Origin: Reticulitermes speratus
Taxonomy: Eukaryota; Arthropoda; Insecta; Blattodea; Rhinotermitidae
DNA: 64,000 nt
Direction: 5' to 3'
Assembly: GCA_021186555.1 (NCBI GenBank)
Contig: JAJKFL010000039.1
Coordinates: 39,574,110-39,638,109 of the forward strand
Part shown: piece by piece, positions 11,742 through 23,252 of the stretch
Layout of the letters: every line of letters begins with the position of its first letter
Numbering within the stretch: position 1 is the stretch's first letter
Position numbers and translations under genes: made by a program
Notes under the pieces: generated by a model
Seen by the model: the letters and a program-made list of their open reading frames with translations, nothing else
What the model was told of the DNA's origin: nothing
Database searches by the model: none

Positions 11742-12923
11742 TAAAAAGGAATGCATTTAAAACAATTTCTGTCAAAGATATTCATATGTATGTATTTATG
11801 TGTTCCTTGTGGATCTCAGAACAGCGATTATTTCACTGAACAGCATTAACTGTCTGGTGTTTATAACCAAGACGGAGTGTTTACAGCACAGTACGGACTA
11901 AATCATTAAATATAATTCAGGCTAATCTTAGAATTTAAAGACTCTACTATGGTACAAACATCAACAACGTAGGCCCACACAATAATTATCACAACAAAAC
12001 AATATTTATTAGTGTAAACATCTGCCACAAAAACGATTAGTTGTACCACACATTTAGTTACCGTAATCACAATTTCTCCTGTGGTTACTGGATATCGGAA
12101 ATGAAACTCAGGTCACTCGGACTCAACGCGGTGTAAACATAAAAGCGACCATCAATTTTCGAAAAGTTAAATTACCACCACCACCTCCTCAATATACAGT
12201 AACAGGTTTTACTGCTGCAACAAACTGCTTTTGTCTGATCACAAATTTATGTCTGGCACGTCTCTGTGATAACTGCTAGCAATCAACGCTACATTACCGC
12301 CGTTGGCCATATTGCTATTGGTCGGTTGTATTTTCCTGTTTGACTTCTATCCAGCGGCCGGAAGTGTGATTTATATTGCACGAGCCACGGATTACATACA
12401 GAATACAGCAATGTGGATGTGATAGCTTACGACCAAATCACGGGTTAGTTACATAGTTAGCTAGGAAGAAGAAATTAGAGCACAAGCGCTTTTAATAATA
12501 AATATAGGAAGGTGCGCAAATTGTGAATTGTTAGAGTTATCACATTTTGTCTTTCGCGTATTCACATAAGGTCTTCACACTTCTTGCACACATTTGTAAA
12601 TGATATGGTCCACATTGCCCGCCACACGATTCACATACACAGGTGCTGTCTGGGATGTGGTATATTTTGTTGTTGCACACTCTGGTGTCCAAGGCATGCA
12701 CTGCTAAACTGGTAATTTTTTTAAAGCACTTTTAACCCTTTACAGACGAAACGTAAACTGATTCATTTAAAGACCCAGTTCGTACAGTGCAGTAAACATT
12801 TTTCATTTCGGTTAACAAATCCATTTATTTTACATAAGGCAAAATTCGCTGTTTGTTCTGATATAAATACAATACACATAAATAAACTATAGTATATGTA
12901 TACTCTATGCTTTTAACATTGTG
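11742..12923. other. Non-coding tail of unit 1
   Basis: This is AT-rich sequence shared with units 2-4, including an inverted partial copy of the CCAGTGGTTAC repeat near 12780-12890. The segment that follows in units 2-4 (hAT-like element, CpG-containing region) is missing here. No gene was recognised. Confidence 0.5.
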
Positions 12924-12968
12924 ACTCCCTGAGGATGGCATTCTGAATGCCGAAATACGTATAGGGGT
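12924..12968 (+). ncRNA. Hammerhead-ribozyme-like motif A, unit 1 (intact core)
   Basis: Stem I is ACUCC (12924-12928) pairing with GGGGU (12964-12968), including one U-G pair. The core is CUGAGGA (12929-12935), with an extra U at 12936. Stem II has six pairs, GGCAUU (12937-12942) with AAUGCC (12946-12951). GAAA follows at 12952-12955, then a palindromic minimal stem III (AUACGUAU) and an unpaired A at 12963 before stem I. It is part of a solo Penelope-type terminal sequence (GTAAAAATTGTACATGAGTT downstream). It is the best-preserved copy of this family in the window along with 33897-33941. Confidence 0.5.
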
Positions 12969-13290
12969 GAAGCAAAAATATTGTAAAAATTGTACATGAG
13001 TTGGTGTGATAAATAAATAACCTCCAATTGCTATAGAATGCACGGTCAATATAACGTAAAGTTTTACAAGGCATGTATTTTGTATACCATACCACAGCAG
13101 CGTCGGAATGGTATAAACGGCTTGATATAGCCTCCTAACGGGCGGCCTCTACAAGAAGGTCGTTTAGGATAGCGAACCTGCGACCAACAAGTAGACGGTC
13201 TGCATCCTGAACTGGTAAGAAACTAGCCCCTGCCCACCCACGAAGTGTCTTTTGTTCTCTTTCGATTAAAACACCGACTCTGCAGCTGCA

Positions 13291-13485
13291 GACATTGGCC
13301 CATGGTGTCCACACGCCGTTAACTGCAGTCGAGTATTGCAAATTGGAAGTCTCTTGCCACTAGCTCGGTACAGCAACTGGGGTACTGTCTGGAGAACCGA
13401 GGAATCGTGTGCGATTCCCGACAGAGGAAACGGATTTTTCTTCTCTCAATCGGACGGACCCAGCTCAGTGTCCCTTCCAGCGTCT
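13291..13485 (+). repeat. SINE-like element with tRNA-like promoter boxes (unit 2)
   Basis: This is the unit 2 copy of the element at 1-190. It has TAGCTCGGTACAG near 13362 and GTGTGCGATTCCC near 13417 as A- and B-box-like sequences. Confidence 0.4.
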
Positions 13486-13609
13486 TGTCCAATGGACGGG
13501 AGGAGGAGGTAACGCGCACGGCAATTACGACTGACCACTTACGTCCGTCAAGTCCCCAAGGATAAAAACTCCTCCATTCGCTCGTATAAGTTCCTGGCTT
13601 CGTGCTTGA

Positions 13610-14404
13610 CCCTCTAAAGCCCAGTGGTTACTATATGTACCACCATTTTAACATTCAACAATTCTACGTTTTGCCAACACAGTGTATTTATGTGTTTTGT
13701 GTGGCTCTCAGAACAAACAGCGATTATTTCACTGTACAGCATTAACTGACTGGTTTGTATAACAGAGACGGAGTGTGTTTACTGCGCAGTACGGACTGTA
13801 TTTATGTGTTTTGTGTGGATCTCAGAACAAACAGCGATTATTTCACTGTATAAACATTAACTGACTGGTTTGTATAACTGAGACGGAGTGTGTTTACTGC
13901 GCGGTACGGACTGTATTTATGTGTTTTGTGTGGATCTCACAACAAACAGCGATTATTTCACTGTACAGCATTAACTGATTGGTTTTTATAACCGAGACGG
14001 AGCGTGTTTACTGCGCGGTACGGACTGTATTTATATATAATGTATATCAACCCTTTAAAGCCCAGTGGTTACTATATGTACCACCAGCTTAACATTATGC
14101 AATTCTACGTTCTGCCCACACAGTGCATTTATGTGTTTTCTGTGGATCTCAGAACAAACAGCAATTATTTCACTGTAGAACATTAACTGACTGGTTTGTA
14201 TAACTGAGACGGAGTGTGTTTACTGCGCGGTACGGACTGTATTTATATATAATGTATATTACCCACTAAAGCCCAGTGGTTACTATATGTACCACCAGTT
14301 TAACATCCAGCAATTCTCGTTCTGCCCACACAGTGTATTTATGTGTTTTGTGTGGATCGCAGAACAAACAGCGATTATTTCACCGTACAGCATTAACTGA
14401 TTGG
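13610..14404 (+). repeat. CCAGTGGTTAC repeat cluster, unit 2 (about six copies)
   Basis: Partial and full copies of the repeat described at 320-670 stand head to tail. Several begin at the internal 'GACTGTATTTATGTG' point, so copies have been gained by unequal exchange. The cluster runs straight into the 64-bp minisatellite. Confidence 0.5.
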
Positions 14405-14666
14405 TGTAGTTAATATACACAACAGAGACATAGACTACACCGTAACCTAACTTTGTGTTTTGTGGCCATGTAGTTAATATACACAACAGAGACATAGACT
14501 ACACCATAATCTATCTTTGTGTTTTGTGGCCATGTAGTTAATATACACAACAGAGACATAGCCTACACCATAACCTAACTTTGTGTTTTGTGGCCATGTA
14601 GTTAATATACACAACAGACATAGCCTACACCGTAATCTATCTTTGTGTTTTTTGGCCATGTAGTTA
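14405..14666. repeat. 64-bp minisatellite, unit 2 left block (about four copies)
   Basis: This is the same 64-bp repeat as at 671-1434, cut by the LINE remnant at 14667 exactly as in unit 1. Confidence 0.9.
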
Positions 14667-15145
14667 GATTAGATTATTTATTCAGTCCATCCAGTCACAC
14701 ACATGATACTGGACACATCAAATACATTGTACATATAAAACATCTCAGTCACAAATTATATTAACAAAAATTATTGAAAGCATAGTAAATTAGAATAAAA
14801 TACAAAGTTTATCAAGATTAACCAATACTCACTTACACAGCAATGCATTGCACAGCAATATAAACTATCAAAACCATTAAAATAATAAAATTGTGCATAA
14901 GAAGAAAAACCTAACATAAAACCTAGTAGGACATACATTCATCCAAAGAATAAAAAGTATGTTGCAGGAAAAAAACTTTAGTCTTTTCATTAAATTCCCG
15001 TATCTTTTCTAGTTCCTTTATTGCATTAGGCAATTTATTGTACAATTTTCATTTACACTAGAATTTTTAAAAAAATAGTGATTCTGCAGAATTGAACATG
15101 AAGATTTCTTTTTTTGGTGTGTACAATGGTCATGCACTTCTTCAT
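14667..15145 (-). pseudogene. LINE remnant, unit 2 (3' end only)
   Basis: This is the 3' terminal 480 bases of the LINE at 1435-2864, starting with the same TAATCTAATCTAA tail (seen as TTAGATTAGATTA on the plus strand) at the same minisatellite position. It is cut at 15145, where a TA microsatellite replaces the rest of the element. The shared insertion point in units 1-3 indicates the LINE predates the duplication of those units. Confidence 0.75.
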
Positions 15146-15163
15146 TATATATATATATATAAT
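15146..15163. repeat. (TA)n microsatellite at a deletion junction
   Basis: A short TA run joins the truncated LINE to the resumed minisatellite. It probably marks the repair point of the deletion that removed about 0.95 kb of LINE. Confidence 0.7.
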
Positions 15164-16238
15164 CATAACTTAGTGTTTTGAGGCCATGTAATTAATATAC
15201 ACAACAGACATAGCCTACACCGTAACCTAACTTTGTGTTTTGTGGCCATGTAGTTAATATACAGAACAGACATAGCCTACACCATAAACTAAGTTTGTCT
15301 TTTGTGGCCATGTAGTTAATATACAGAACAGACATAGCCTATACCCTAACCTCAGTTTGTGTAGAGTGGCCATGTAGTTAATATACAGAACAGAGACATA
15401 GCCTACACTATAACCTAACTTTGTGTTTTGTGGCCATGTAGTAAATATAAACAACAGAGACATAGCCTAAACCGTAACATAATTTGTGTTTTGTGGCCAT
15501 GTAGTTAATATACAGAACAGACATAGCCTACACCCTAACCTTAGTTTGCGTACAGTGGCCATGTAGTTAATATAAACAACAGAGACATAGCCTAAACCGT
15601 AACCTAATTTGAGTTTTGTGGCCATGTAGTTAATATACAGAACAGAGACATAGCCTACACCGTAACCTAACTTTGTATTGTCTGGCCATGTAGTTAATAT
15701 ACAGAACAGACATAGCCTACAACCTAACCTCAGTTTGTGTAGAGTGGCCATGTAGTTAATATACAGAACAGAGACATAGCCTACACCATAACCTAACTTT
15801 GTATTGTGTGGCCATGTAGTTAATATACAGAACAGACATAGCCTACACCCTAACCTCGGTTTGCGTACAGTGGCCATGTAGTTAATATACAGAACAGATA
15901 TATAGCCTGCACCATTACCTAACTTTGTATAGTGTAGCCATGTGGTTAATATAAAGAACAGAGACATAGCCTACACCGTAACCTAACTTTTTTTTTGTGT
16001 ACATGTAGTTAATATACACAACAGAGACATAGCCTACACCATAACCTAACTTTGTATTGTGTGGCCATGTAGTTAATATACAGAACAGACATGGCCTACA
16101 CCCTAACCTCAGTTTGCGTAGAGTGGCCATGTAGTTAATATACACAACACAGACATAGCCTACACCGTAACCTAATTTGTGTTTTGTGGCCATGTAGTTA
16201 AAATACACAACAGAGACATAGCCTACGCCGTAACCTAA
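15164..16238. repeat. 64-bp minisatellite, unit 2 right block (about 17 copies)
   Basis: Copies alternate between a TTTGTGGCC form and a TACAGTGGCC or TAGAGTGGCC form, and between ACAGACATAG and ACAGAGACATAG. This gives a higher-order pattern of two to three units (for example 15500-15900). Confidence 0.9.
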
Positions 16239-16799
16239 AAACATGCTTCTGATTTTTAATTCCTGTAGCCAAGTCATCAGAATAGGAAATACAGACCCTA
16301 CACTGTCATGAATGCTTTCAGGAGAGCAGCAAGGATTCTTTCCTGCTTGGTTCTATGAACCAGCAAGAGGAAAGAGCAAAATAAGAGCAAGACAATGACT
16401 CAGGAATAAAGTGGGTCACAGCAGTTGGTAATGTTCAGAATTATGGCCACTTCCACAAGCAGACAGCTGCAGTAATAAGTGACCACTTTCACTGTAAGGT
16501 CTACTTACCTTTTCTCCAACCAATATAATCCAGTATTAAGTGAGAATACTTCAGTGGCATACATGTTATCATAATATGAGCTCAAATTCAAGAAATATTA
16601 ATGACCATAACTCTGTTATGCATCCAACTACACTCCATACACATCATTAACAAAATGTAAAGATAGCCATGTGTGATGAATATGCAAAAAATTAGCACAA
16701 CAAAGCTAAGAAATATATTCACCTGTGTACATTGAGCATAGACACAAATCCAAGTGCTTTGTGGATGAAAAGTTAACATAAAAAAACAGTACAAAGTAA
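16239..16799. other. Non-coding stretch, unit 2
   Basis: It is the counterpart of 3271-3824. No gene or clear repeat family was recognised. Confidence 0.6.
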
Positions 16800-17075
16800 A
16801 GATAACCCCCATGCATGCTATGAAGGCATAAAGAAGAACTGGAGATATAGCTCCATTTGTTCTTAACCATCACACTAGATGGAGGTAAGTGGTCAATTTC
16901 ACATCCTGGCCACTTTACCACAATAGAAAAAAGTGCCAGTACACACTGAATAGGAGGCTGAGTGGGCCCCAGTGCTGGTTTGTGTGTTTTGGAGAAAATA
17001 ACTTGTCCCTGCTGAGATTCGAACACTGGATCGTCTAGCTGAGAGCCTACTCACTTCACTATGTTATCCTACATC
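16800..17075 (-). repeat. SINE-like repeat, minus strand (unit 2)
   Basis: It is the counterpart of 3825-4085. Here the B-box-like sequence is the canonical GTTCGAATC, about 35 bases after A-box-like TAGTGAAGTGAG. This is the best tRNA-like head in the window. Confidence 0.5.
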
Positions 17076-17779
17076 CAGTTTGTGTAACATTTCCAATAAA
17101 ACTTCTGAGCATTACCACTGAAGAAATTGTTACTCTTTTTTTCTTGCTCCATTTATCATTAAACATCACAAAACAAGCATATCAATACCCAGAAATAGAA
17201 ATGACACGTAAAATATTCATAAAATTTTGCTACTCAGATGGAAAAGTACAAAAAAAAAAAAAAGACCTCCGTCACACTGCATGTCATCATTAACAGGGGT
17301 GCATAAATCCCGGGCACCAGGTCATCATGGCGATTAAATTTTGACCAATATCTCTGGAACTCATTCCATGTCACCCTTCTGGCAACTACAATTTTCAGGC
17401 AGCTCCTATATTTATTGAAAATCTGTACACCTCTGCTAATTATACAGACATATCACTGTTATAACCAACATGAACAATTTCATTCAACATTTGTCTCTCA
17501 AGCTTAACTCCTTATGCAGACTAAATTATTGAGCATCATAAGTGCACACTTTGATGTAACATATCAACTACTGATCGTAAAATCTGCATGCACCCAAATA
17601 CCTGAAAATATGGAAATAAAACAGGGCTATATATCAACTATGTACACACTTCAAGAAAGCTTATGATGCAGTCAGAAATAAGATTTCGTACAATATTTCC
17701 ATGGAGTTTCATGTACCTAGAAAGCAGTTAGGTTAATATATATGTTCAAATGAAACCAACAGTAAAGTCCAGATAGATG
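17076..17779 (-). other. 3' flanking region of zinc-finger gene, unit 2
   Basis: The sequence is conserved with the 3' UTRs of units 1, 3 and 4. The polyadenylation signal position reads AATGAA in place of AATAAA (plus strand CAATTTCATTC near 17477), unlike the other three units. Confidence 0.6.
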
Positions 17780-18019
17780 TTTATAGTTTATTCCACGGCG
17801 CTGATGTACTACCAAGTAACTCTGACATCTGAATGTCTTACCACATGCATTATATGAAAATGGATGCTCATCACTGTGTATACACTGATGCCTTATCAGG
17901 GTACTCTGTTGTATGAATGCCTTATTACACACATTACAGGAATATGGACGCTCACCACTGTGTATGCGTTGATGTCTTATCAGGCTACTCCGATCAGTAA
18001 ATGCCTTATTACACACATC
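17780..18019 (-). pseudogene. Vestigial zinc fingers beyond the stop, unit 2
   Basis: In frame after the TGA at 18020-18022 come two complete fingers ([10 protein letters not shown] and [10 protein letters not shown] types). A last module follows whose first cysteine is now tyrosine (SYNACGKTF), ending LVVHQRRG. They would only be translated by readthrough of the stop that all four units share. Confidence 0.7.
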
Positions 18020-18661
18020 TCAGCAACATGGAAGCTCACCACAATGTATGTGTTGATGTTCTATCAGGCTCCTCTTTTGGCTGAATGCATTATTACACAC
18101 ATTACAAGAATATGGACGATCACCACTGTGTATGCGTTGATGTTTTATCAAGTTACTCTTTTGGCTGAATGCCTTATTACACACATTACAGGAATATGGA
18201 CGCTCACCACTGTGTATGCGTTGATGTGTTATAAGGTTACTCTGTCGGCTGAATGCCTTATTACACATGTTACAGCAATATGGGCGCTCACCACTGTGTA
18301 TGCGTTGATGTCTTATCAGGTTACTCTGTCGGCTGAATGCCTTATTACACACGTTACAGCAATATGGGCGCTCACCACTGTGTATGCGTTGATGTCTTAT
18401 CAGGCCACTCCGATCAGTGAATGCCTTATTACACACATTACAGGAATATGGATGCTCACCACTGTGTATGCGTTGATGTGTTATCAGGTTACTCTGTTGT
18501 CTGAATGCCTTATTACACACATCACAGGAATATGGACGCTCACCACTATGTATGCGTTGATGTCTTATCAGGCTCCTCCGATCAGTGAATGCCTTATTAC
18601 ACACATCACAGGAATGTGGACGCTCACCACTATGTGTGTGCAGTTCTTCATTCTGAGTAAC
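18020..18661 (-). CDS. C2H2 zinc-finger exon, unit 2 (7 fingers, open)
   Basis: The exon begins at 18661 (VTQNEELHTHSGERPHSCDV) after the acceptor CAG at 18664-18662. It encodes seven C2H2 fingers of 28 residues (C-x2-C-x12-H-x3-H, linker HSGE-x-PY), ending IHCGELPCC with TGA at 18020. Helix types in order are [48 protein letters not shown] and SQKRSLIE. The family binds DNA in the nucleus, each finger reading about three bases. The exon is open but its upstream acidic exon (19468-20376) is frameshifted and the polyadenylation signal is lost. The gene is therefore probably inactive unless those indels are assembly errors. The last two fingers match those of unit 4. Confidence 0.7.
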   Translation of the reverse strand, partial: VTQNEELHTHSGERPHSCDVCNKAFTDRRSLIRHQRIHSGERPYSCDVCNKAFRQQSNLITHQRIHSGEHPYSCNVCNKAFTDRSGLIRHQRIHSGERPYCCNVCNKAFSRQSNLIRHQRIHSGERPYCCNMCNKAFSRQSNLITHQRIHSGERPYSCNVCNKAFSQKSNLIKHQRIHSGDRPYSCNVCNNAFSQKRSLIEHQHIHCGELPCC

Positions 18662-19467
18662 CTGGTACAAAACATAAAGGACAAATATTGAGATATATCC
18701 TAATAGGAAGAATTACTTTGAAAGCAATGGAAAGTTAAGTAAACAATTATTACATTTAAGGAACTGTGTTCCTTATGAAACTGCATTACATGACTAGCAG
18801 TTTAGTGCACAGACCGGTCTCCAAATAAAAGGCCCCATATACCTACACACTTAGTATAGAGTGGTGTATGAAATTAATACTGGAACTCATGTTCGAAGAA
18901 TTGAATAAATTCAAAGTTTAAAATATGTTTAGCAAGGCAATACACCAGCACACAGCACACAGGAGTGAATGTCGTTTCTACAGACAGCTCTGAATGGAAG
19001 GATTATATGTACATACTCATACCATGGCTGAGGTCTGCAAATTTTACAAAAATCTAGGACCAATCCTAAAAATCTAAGTGCACCTCAAATACGCCATTAA
19101 CGAGATTTGGCAGAAGTATGTGCAAAAGAATTAAAATGTTAACATTTGTCACTCTATGTCAAATACTGGTTGGTCCTTAGTGTGGATACTCACAAAAGAG
19201 ACGGTATACTGAACGCTTGGAGAGAGACGTTTATGGTCTAACATTGTTATCAACGCTGTCCAGCATATTTAAGTTAATTTATCTGAGTTTCAAGTGTGGC
19301 CAGTTGAAACTAATCAATCTTCTCTCCTTCTCTCACCATTCACAACAGAAATGTGATCTCACACAAAACAACCACTCACCCACCCACTGAATGGGCAAAG
19401 AAATGACTTGTGCCTATGCGCATGCACACACACATACTCAAAACACAAAACAGTGATTTAGTTTTAC
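18662..19467 (-). other. Intron between acidic and finger exons, unit 2
   Basis: It is bounded by donor CAG|GTAAAAC at 19467 and acceptor CAG at 18662. It holds the uninterrupted site (TTTAAAATATGTTTA near 18918) where unit 3 carries a fold-back insertion. Confidence 0.75.
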
Positions 19468-20376
19468 CTGAGGTTCAGACTTTATGTCTGGAGATGTCAT
19501 GGGCTGAGGAACATTTTCCAACATTATATCTCTGCCTTCTACAATTTGTATCATGACAACTTCATGGGAATTATCAGATGATGTCAGACATGTTTCAGTG
19601 CATGAACCAAATTGATCTGTGGCTTCGTCAACCTTCATATTCACAACTTTGTGCACATGAACAGATGATGTCAGACATGTCTCAGTACATGAACCAAATT
19701 CATCTGTGTCTTCTTCAACCTTCAAATTGACAACTTTGTGCGTATCATCAGATGATGTCAGATAATTCTCAGTACACAAACCAAATTCATCTGTGTCTTC
19801 TTCAACCTTCATATTGACAACTTTGTGCGTATCATCAGATGATGTTAGACATGTCTCACAACACGAACAAAATTCATCTGTGTCTTCTTCAACTTTCATT
19901 TTGAAAACTTCATGTGCATCATGTGATGATTTCAGACATGTCTCAGTGCATGAACCAAATTCATCGGTGTGTTCTTCAACCTTCATATTGACAACTTTGT
20001 GCGCATCATGAGATGATGTCAGACATGTCTCAGTGCATGAACCAAATCATCTGTGTCTCTTCAACCTTCATATTGACAACTTTGTTCGTATCATCAGACG
20101 ATGTCAGACATGTCTCAGTACACAACCAAATTCATCTGTGTCTTCTTCAACCTTCATATTGACAACTTTGTTCGTATCATCAGACGATGTCAGACATGTC
20201 TCAGTACACAAACCATATTCATCTGTGTCTTCTTCAACCTTCATATTGACAACTTTGTGCATATCATCAGATGATGTCAGACATGTCTCAGTACACAAAC
20301 CAAATTCATCTGTGTCTTCTTCAACCTTCATATTGACTATTTCATGCGCACCATTAGATGATGTCACTAAATCCAT
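19468..20376 (-). pseudogene. Acidic repeat exon, unit 2 (three 1-bp deletions)
   Basis: The exon starts MDLVTSSNGAHEIVNMKVEE with acceptor at 20383-20385 and ends at donor CAG|GTAAAAC. After two normal repeats a base is missing near 20121-20126 (CACAACC for CACAAACC on the plus strand), giving a TGA at 20104-20102. Two more single-base deletions follow near 20047 and near 20057. The three sum to minus 3, so the frame is restored and about six further repeats read correctly to the donor. Total length (909) is a multiple of three. Three clustered single-base losses in short homopolymer-like contexts could equally be consensus errors in the assembly. Confidence 0.7.
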
Positions 20377-20382
20377 GCAGTC

Positions 20383-21573
20383 CTGTAAAACCAAACACAA
20401 TTAAATTCATGGGGTTTGCTATCTCAAAATATGAAATATGACACTCTATGTCAAACATTTAGCTCTGCATCAAAGTGACAACAGCTCATATTTGCAAGTT
20501 TAATTCATTACAACGTTCAAAATCATTATTCAAGAAAATCCCTGCCTTTTACAGAACCTGAAGATAGATTTCCATGCTCAGAGGAGCCATTCCTATCAGT
20601 GAGCCATACATCCAGTCCACACCTTCCACCTAATCTCCTGAATATTGATTTTAATAATGAAATTAGCAAATTGGAATGTACTTCTTTTTTCTCATATAAG
20701 TTAGATCAGCTGTACATATCATCATCCTTCAAATTATCATTCTAAAGACCAATTCCTAGAATAAGTACAACCACCCTTATACATACGAATCAATGGAAAA
20801 TGGAAATCACCAGCACCTGCCTACAAAACATTTAGTTTCTTTGGCTATGTAAATACTCCGAATAACATGAAGTTATCTTCTATGCACAAAGGCACACACA
20901 ACTCACCATACTTTTTCTGAGAGCAGAAATCAATCCTCAACACAGTTTAATTACTGGGCACCGTGCAACCTTAAAACTTCTTCAGCACACACAATGGTTT
21001 ATGTGCTGCGAAACAAGAAGGCATACAATAATTCTAGTGATACAACTTCAAGGATTTTATAGGATGTATCTAACATGGAATACTTACTCAGGTATTTGAA
21101 AAAATTTCTCACATGCAACATGAAATAAACATCACATTTCATTATATCATAACTTCAATTATTTGACAAGAGACAATGAGTTCTCACTTATGTGTAATAA
21201 TTACTAACAGATGGGAGATGAAACATACATTGTTAAAACAAATGATCACTGACTGTGATGATGTTCATACCTCAACAACCTACCTACTGAAATAGCTACC
21301 GCTTCAGATTTTTAACATTGCTACTGCGTGAAATTTTCCTATTGGCTAGGACAGATCAGACTTTAGTACCACCGCAAAACCTCCGGTCATCCCTACCGCA
21401 CTGCCATCTACTCTCATAGACTAAATTTACATGGTAGACACCTCGGCCGAATCCGTGTCTGTTCAATGGTAACTTTCTGCGCCAGCTGCCATTCACAGGT
21501 TACAGTCACTTCTGGGCCTTAATTATATTTTCAACTCACATTTACTGTGACGATCTGTTCTGGTTTGCAGCCC
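20383..21573. other. Non-coding 5' region of unit 2 gene
   Basis: It is shared with 7683-8950, 39395-40660 and 53090-54290. It has the conserved donor-like AGTATG|GTGAGTTG (minus strand) near 20905 and the CCAAT box near 21338. It is cut at about 21573 by Penelope-like sequence. Confidence 0.5.
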
Positions 21574-21599
21574 AACTAAAAAAGATTGAAAACACAACA

Positions 21600-22740
21600 A
21601 TAATACAGACAATGACACTCTTGGGTACCATTTTATAACAAAATTATCTAAAGTTTAACAGCAAATATTACCAACCAATGAAAGGTTTTGCAATGGGGTC
21701 CCCCATATCAGCCTTAACTGCTGAAATATTCTTACAGCATTATGAAGAACAGTTAATAAAAGACATACTAGATAGTACAAATATCTTCTTCTACAATAGA
21801 TATGTAGACGACATATTAATAATATTCAACCATAACCGAATTAGCAAAGATGACATCACAAACTTTTTAAACCAGATACACCCTGATCTAAAATTCACAG
21901 CAACAGACGAAATAGACAACACGATTAACTTCATCGACCTATCAATAACTAGAAAACAACATGAATTGGACATAAACATATATCGCAAACCAACCACCAC
22001 TGATATTACAATACATTACAAATCAAACCACCCAATACAGCATAAACTTGCTGCTTACCGATTTATGCTAAATCGACTACATAATCTCCCATTGTCAAAA
22101 GAACATAAACAACAGGAACTGAATACTATTATTCAAATAGTACAACAAAACGGATACCCAACCGTATTAATAAATAGACTCAATAACCAAATCAAAAACA
22201 AAATAAACAGACCTAAAGAGTACACTGTAACACAAAACCAAAACCAAAATAACAATAAAAAATGGACCATATTTGAATACAGTAACCCATTGAATAAGAA
22301 AAGTCACGAACATCTTCAAAAAAACAAACTTAAGAATTACATTTCGTGTAAACAACACCAATAGGAATTTACTTAAAATCCATACACAAAACAAGGATAA
22401 ATACAAAAACAGTGGAATCTACAGTTTAAGATGCAATACATGCAATAACCATTATGTTGGCCAGACTGGAAGAAATTTAACAGCAAGATATACTGAACAT
22501 ACCAGATATATAAAGAATAATGAACCTAAATCTGCATATGCCCTACATATTTTGAACAACCGACATGAATACGGCCCAATACAGGACACACTGAATTTAA
22601 TAAAAAAACTGTAAGAAAGGCAGGCATATGAATATTACCGAAAATATGTACATCCAACTTTTTCATAGGGAACAGTTATTGATCCACAAGCAGTATGTAA
22701 TGGAAATAAACCCGCTGTTCCAACTTATCAAACTCCCCCC
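21600..22740 (+). pseudogene. Penelope-like RT plus GIY-YIG endonuclease, broken
   Basis: The frame opens after a TAA at 21636-21638 and shows the RT motif MGSPISALTAEIFLQ. The catalytic YVDD box is at 21801-21812. Next come INFIDLSI and the family-typical YRKPTTTD and AAYRFMLNRLH stretches. A one-base insertion at about 22296 shifts the frame. In the next frame the GIY-YIG domain begins at 22414 (GIY) with YVGQTGR at 22453. A TAA at 22612-22614 and a second frameshift near 22605-22615 precede the C-terminal QLFHREQLLIHKQY segment. Such proteins copy the element's RNA and nick the target. This one cannot be made intact. Confidence 0.85.
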
Positions 22741-23130
22741 TCCCATACTGGCTAGCACACAACCTCCCGAACCAGACACTCCACCATAGTACTCTTCACC
22801 GTACAACAGGCAGTATACTTCGCTCCCCACAAAAACATATCACATGGTAAGTCATTCATATACATTAATAGAAAATCAATAATGAATACTATTAACAACC
22901 AATACATATACAAATTCTATATAACTTAACAAAATCGTTTATTTTACAGCATTTAATACCACGATCCCACACGCCAGCACACTCGCAATCTACTATCTAC
23001 AGTACTTTTACAATTTTACAACTTTTAACGAGTCTTTTTACACGATTTTAACTTATAATATATAAGTTTTAAAGTGCAGTTAGAATATTTAAAATCATGT
23101 ATATGAGGTGACTGCAGCTTTCAACAAAAA

Positions 23131-23172
23131 ACCCCCTGACGATGATCCTAGGATCGAAACACGTGTTGGGGT
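23131..23172 (+). ncRNA. Hammerhead-ribozyme-like motif C in Penelope-like 3' end
   Basis: Stem I is ACCCC (23131-23135) pairing with GGGGU (23168-23172). The core is CUGACGA (23136-23142), with an extra U at 23143. Stem II is GAUCC/GGAUC (23144-23148 and 23151-23155), followed by GAAA (23156-23159). A three-pair stem III (ACACGUGU) comes next, then U at the cleavage position 23167. Every invariant hammerhead position is satisfied apart from the extra U. It lies downstream of the GIY-YIG domain, where Penelope-like elements are known to carry such ribozymes. Confidence 0.55.
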
Positions 23173-23252
23173 ATAATTTTAACAATTTTAATAATAAAGC
23201 TACATAAGAAGTGGTTTTAGTGTGCATCAGTTGGTCTGTAACTTAATTTAAG

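Larger units (their letters stand above)
1..13250. repeat. Tandem segmental duplication unit 1 (5' end cut by window)
   Basis: Base 1 aligns with 13291 and 34261: all three begin with the same SINE-like stretch (ATTGGCCCATGGTGTCC...). The same order of minisatellite, 3' UTR, zinc-finger exon, acidic exon and non-coding tail then recurs in units 2-4. Unit 1 carries a zinc-finger pseudogene. It lacks the roughly 2.5-kb segment present in units 2-4 at 31.1-33.5, 44.6-47.0 and 58.2-62.6 kb. Boundaries are approximate because they were placed by eye. Confidence 0.85.
21574..23252 (+). mobile_element. Penelope-like retroelement fragment
   Basis: It contains the reverse transcriptase C-terminal half, a GIY-YIG endonuclease and a 3' terminal region with a hammerhead-like motif, the Penelope-type domain order. 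It replaces about 1.55 kb of unit sequence: the left flank matches unit 1 up to about 8960 and the right flank resumes at the unit 1 equivalent of about 10520. No target duplication was seen, so a deletion accompanied or followed insertion. The ends are approximate. Reverse transcriptase regions upstream of the GSPISALTAE box are missing, so it is 5'-truncated. Confidence 0.8.
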
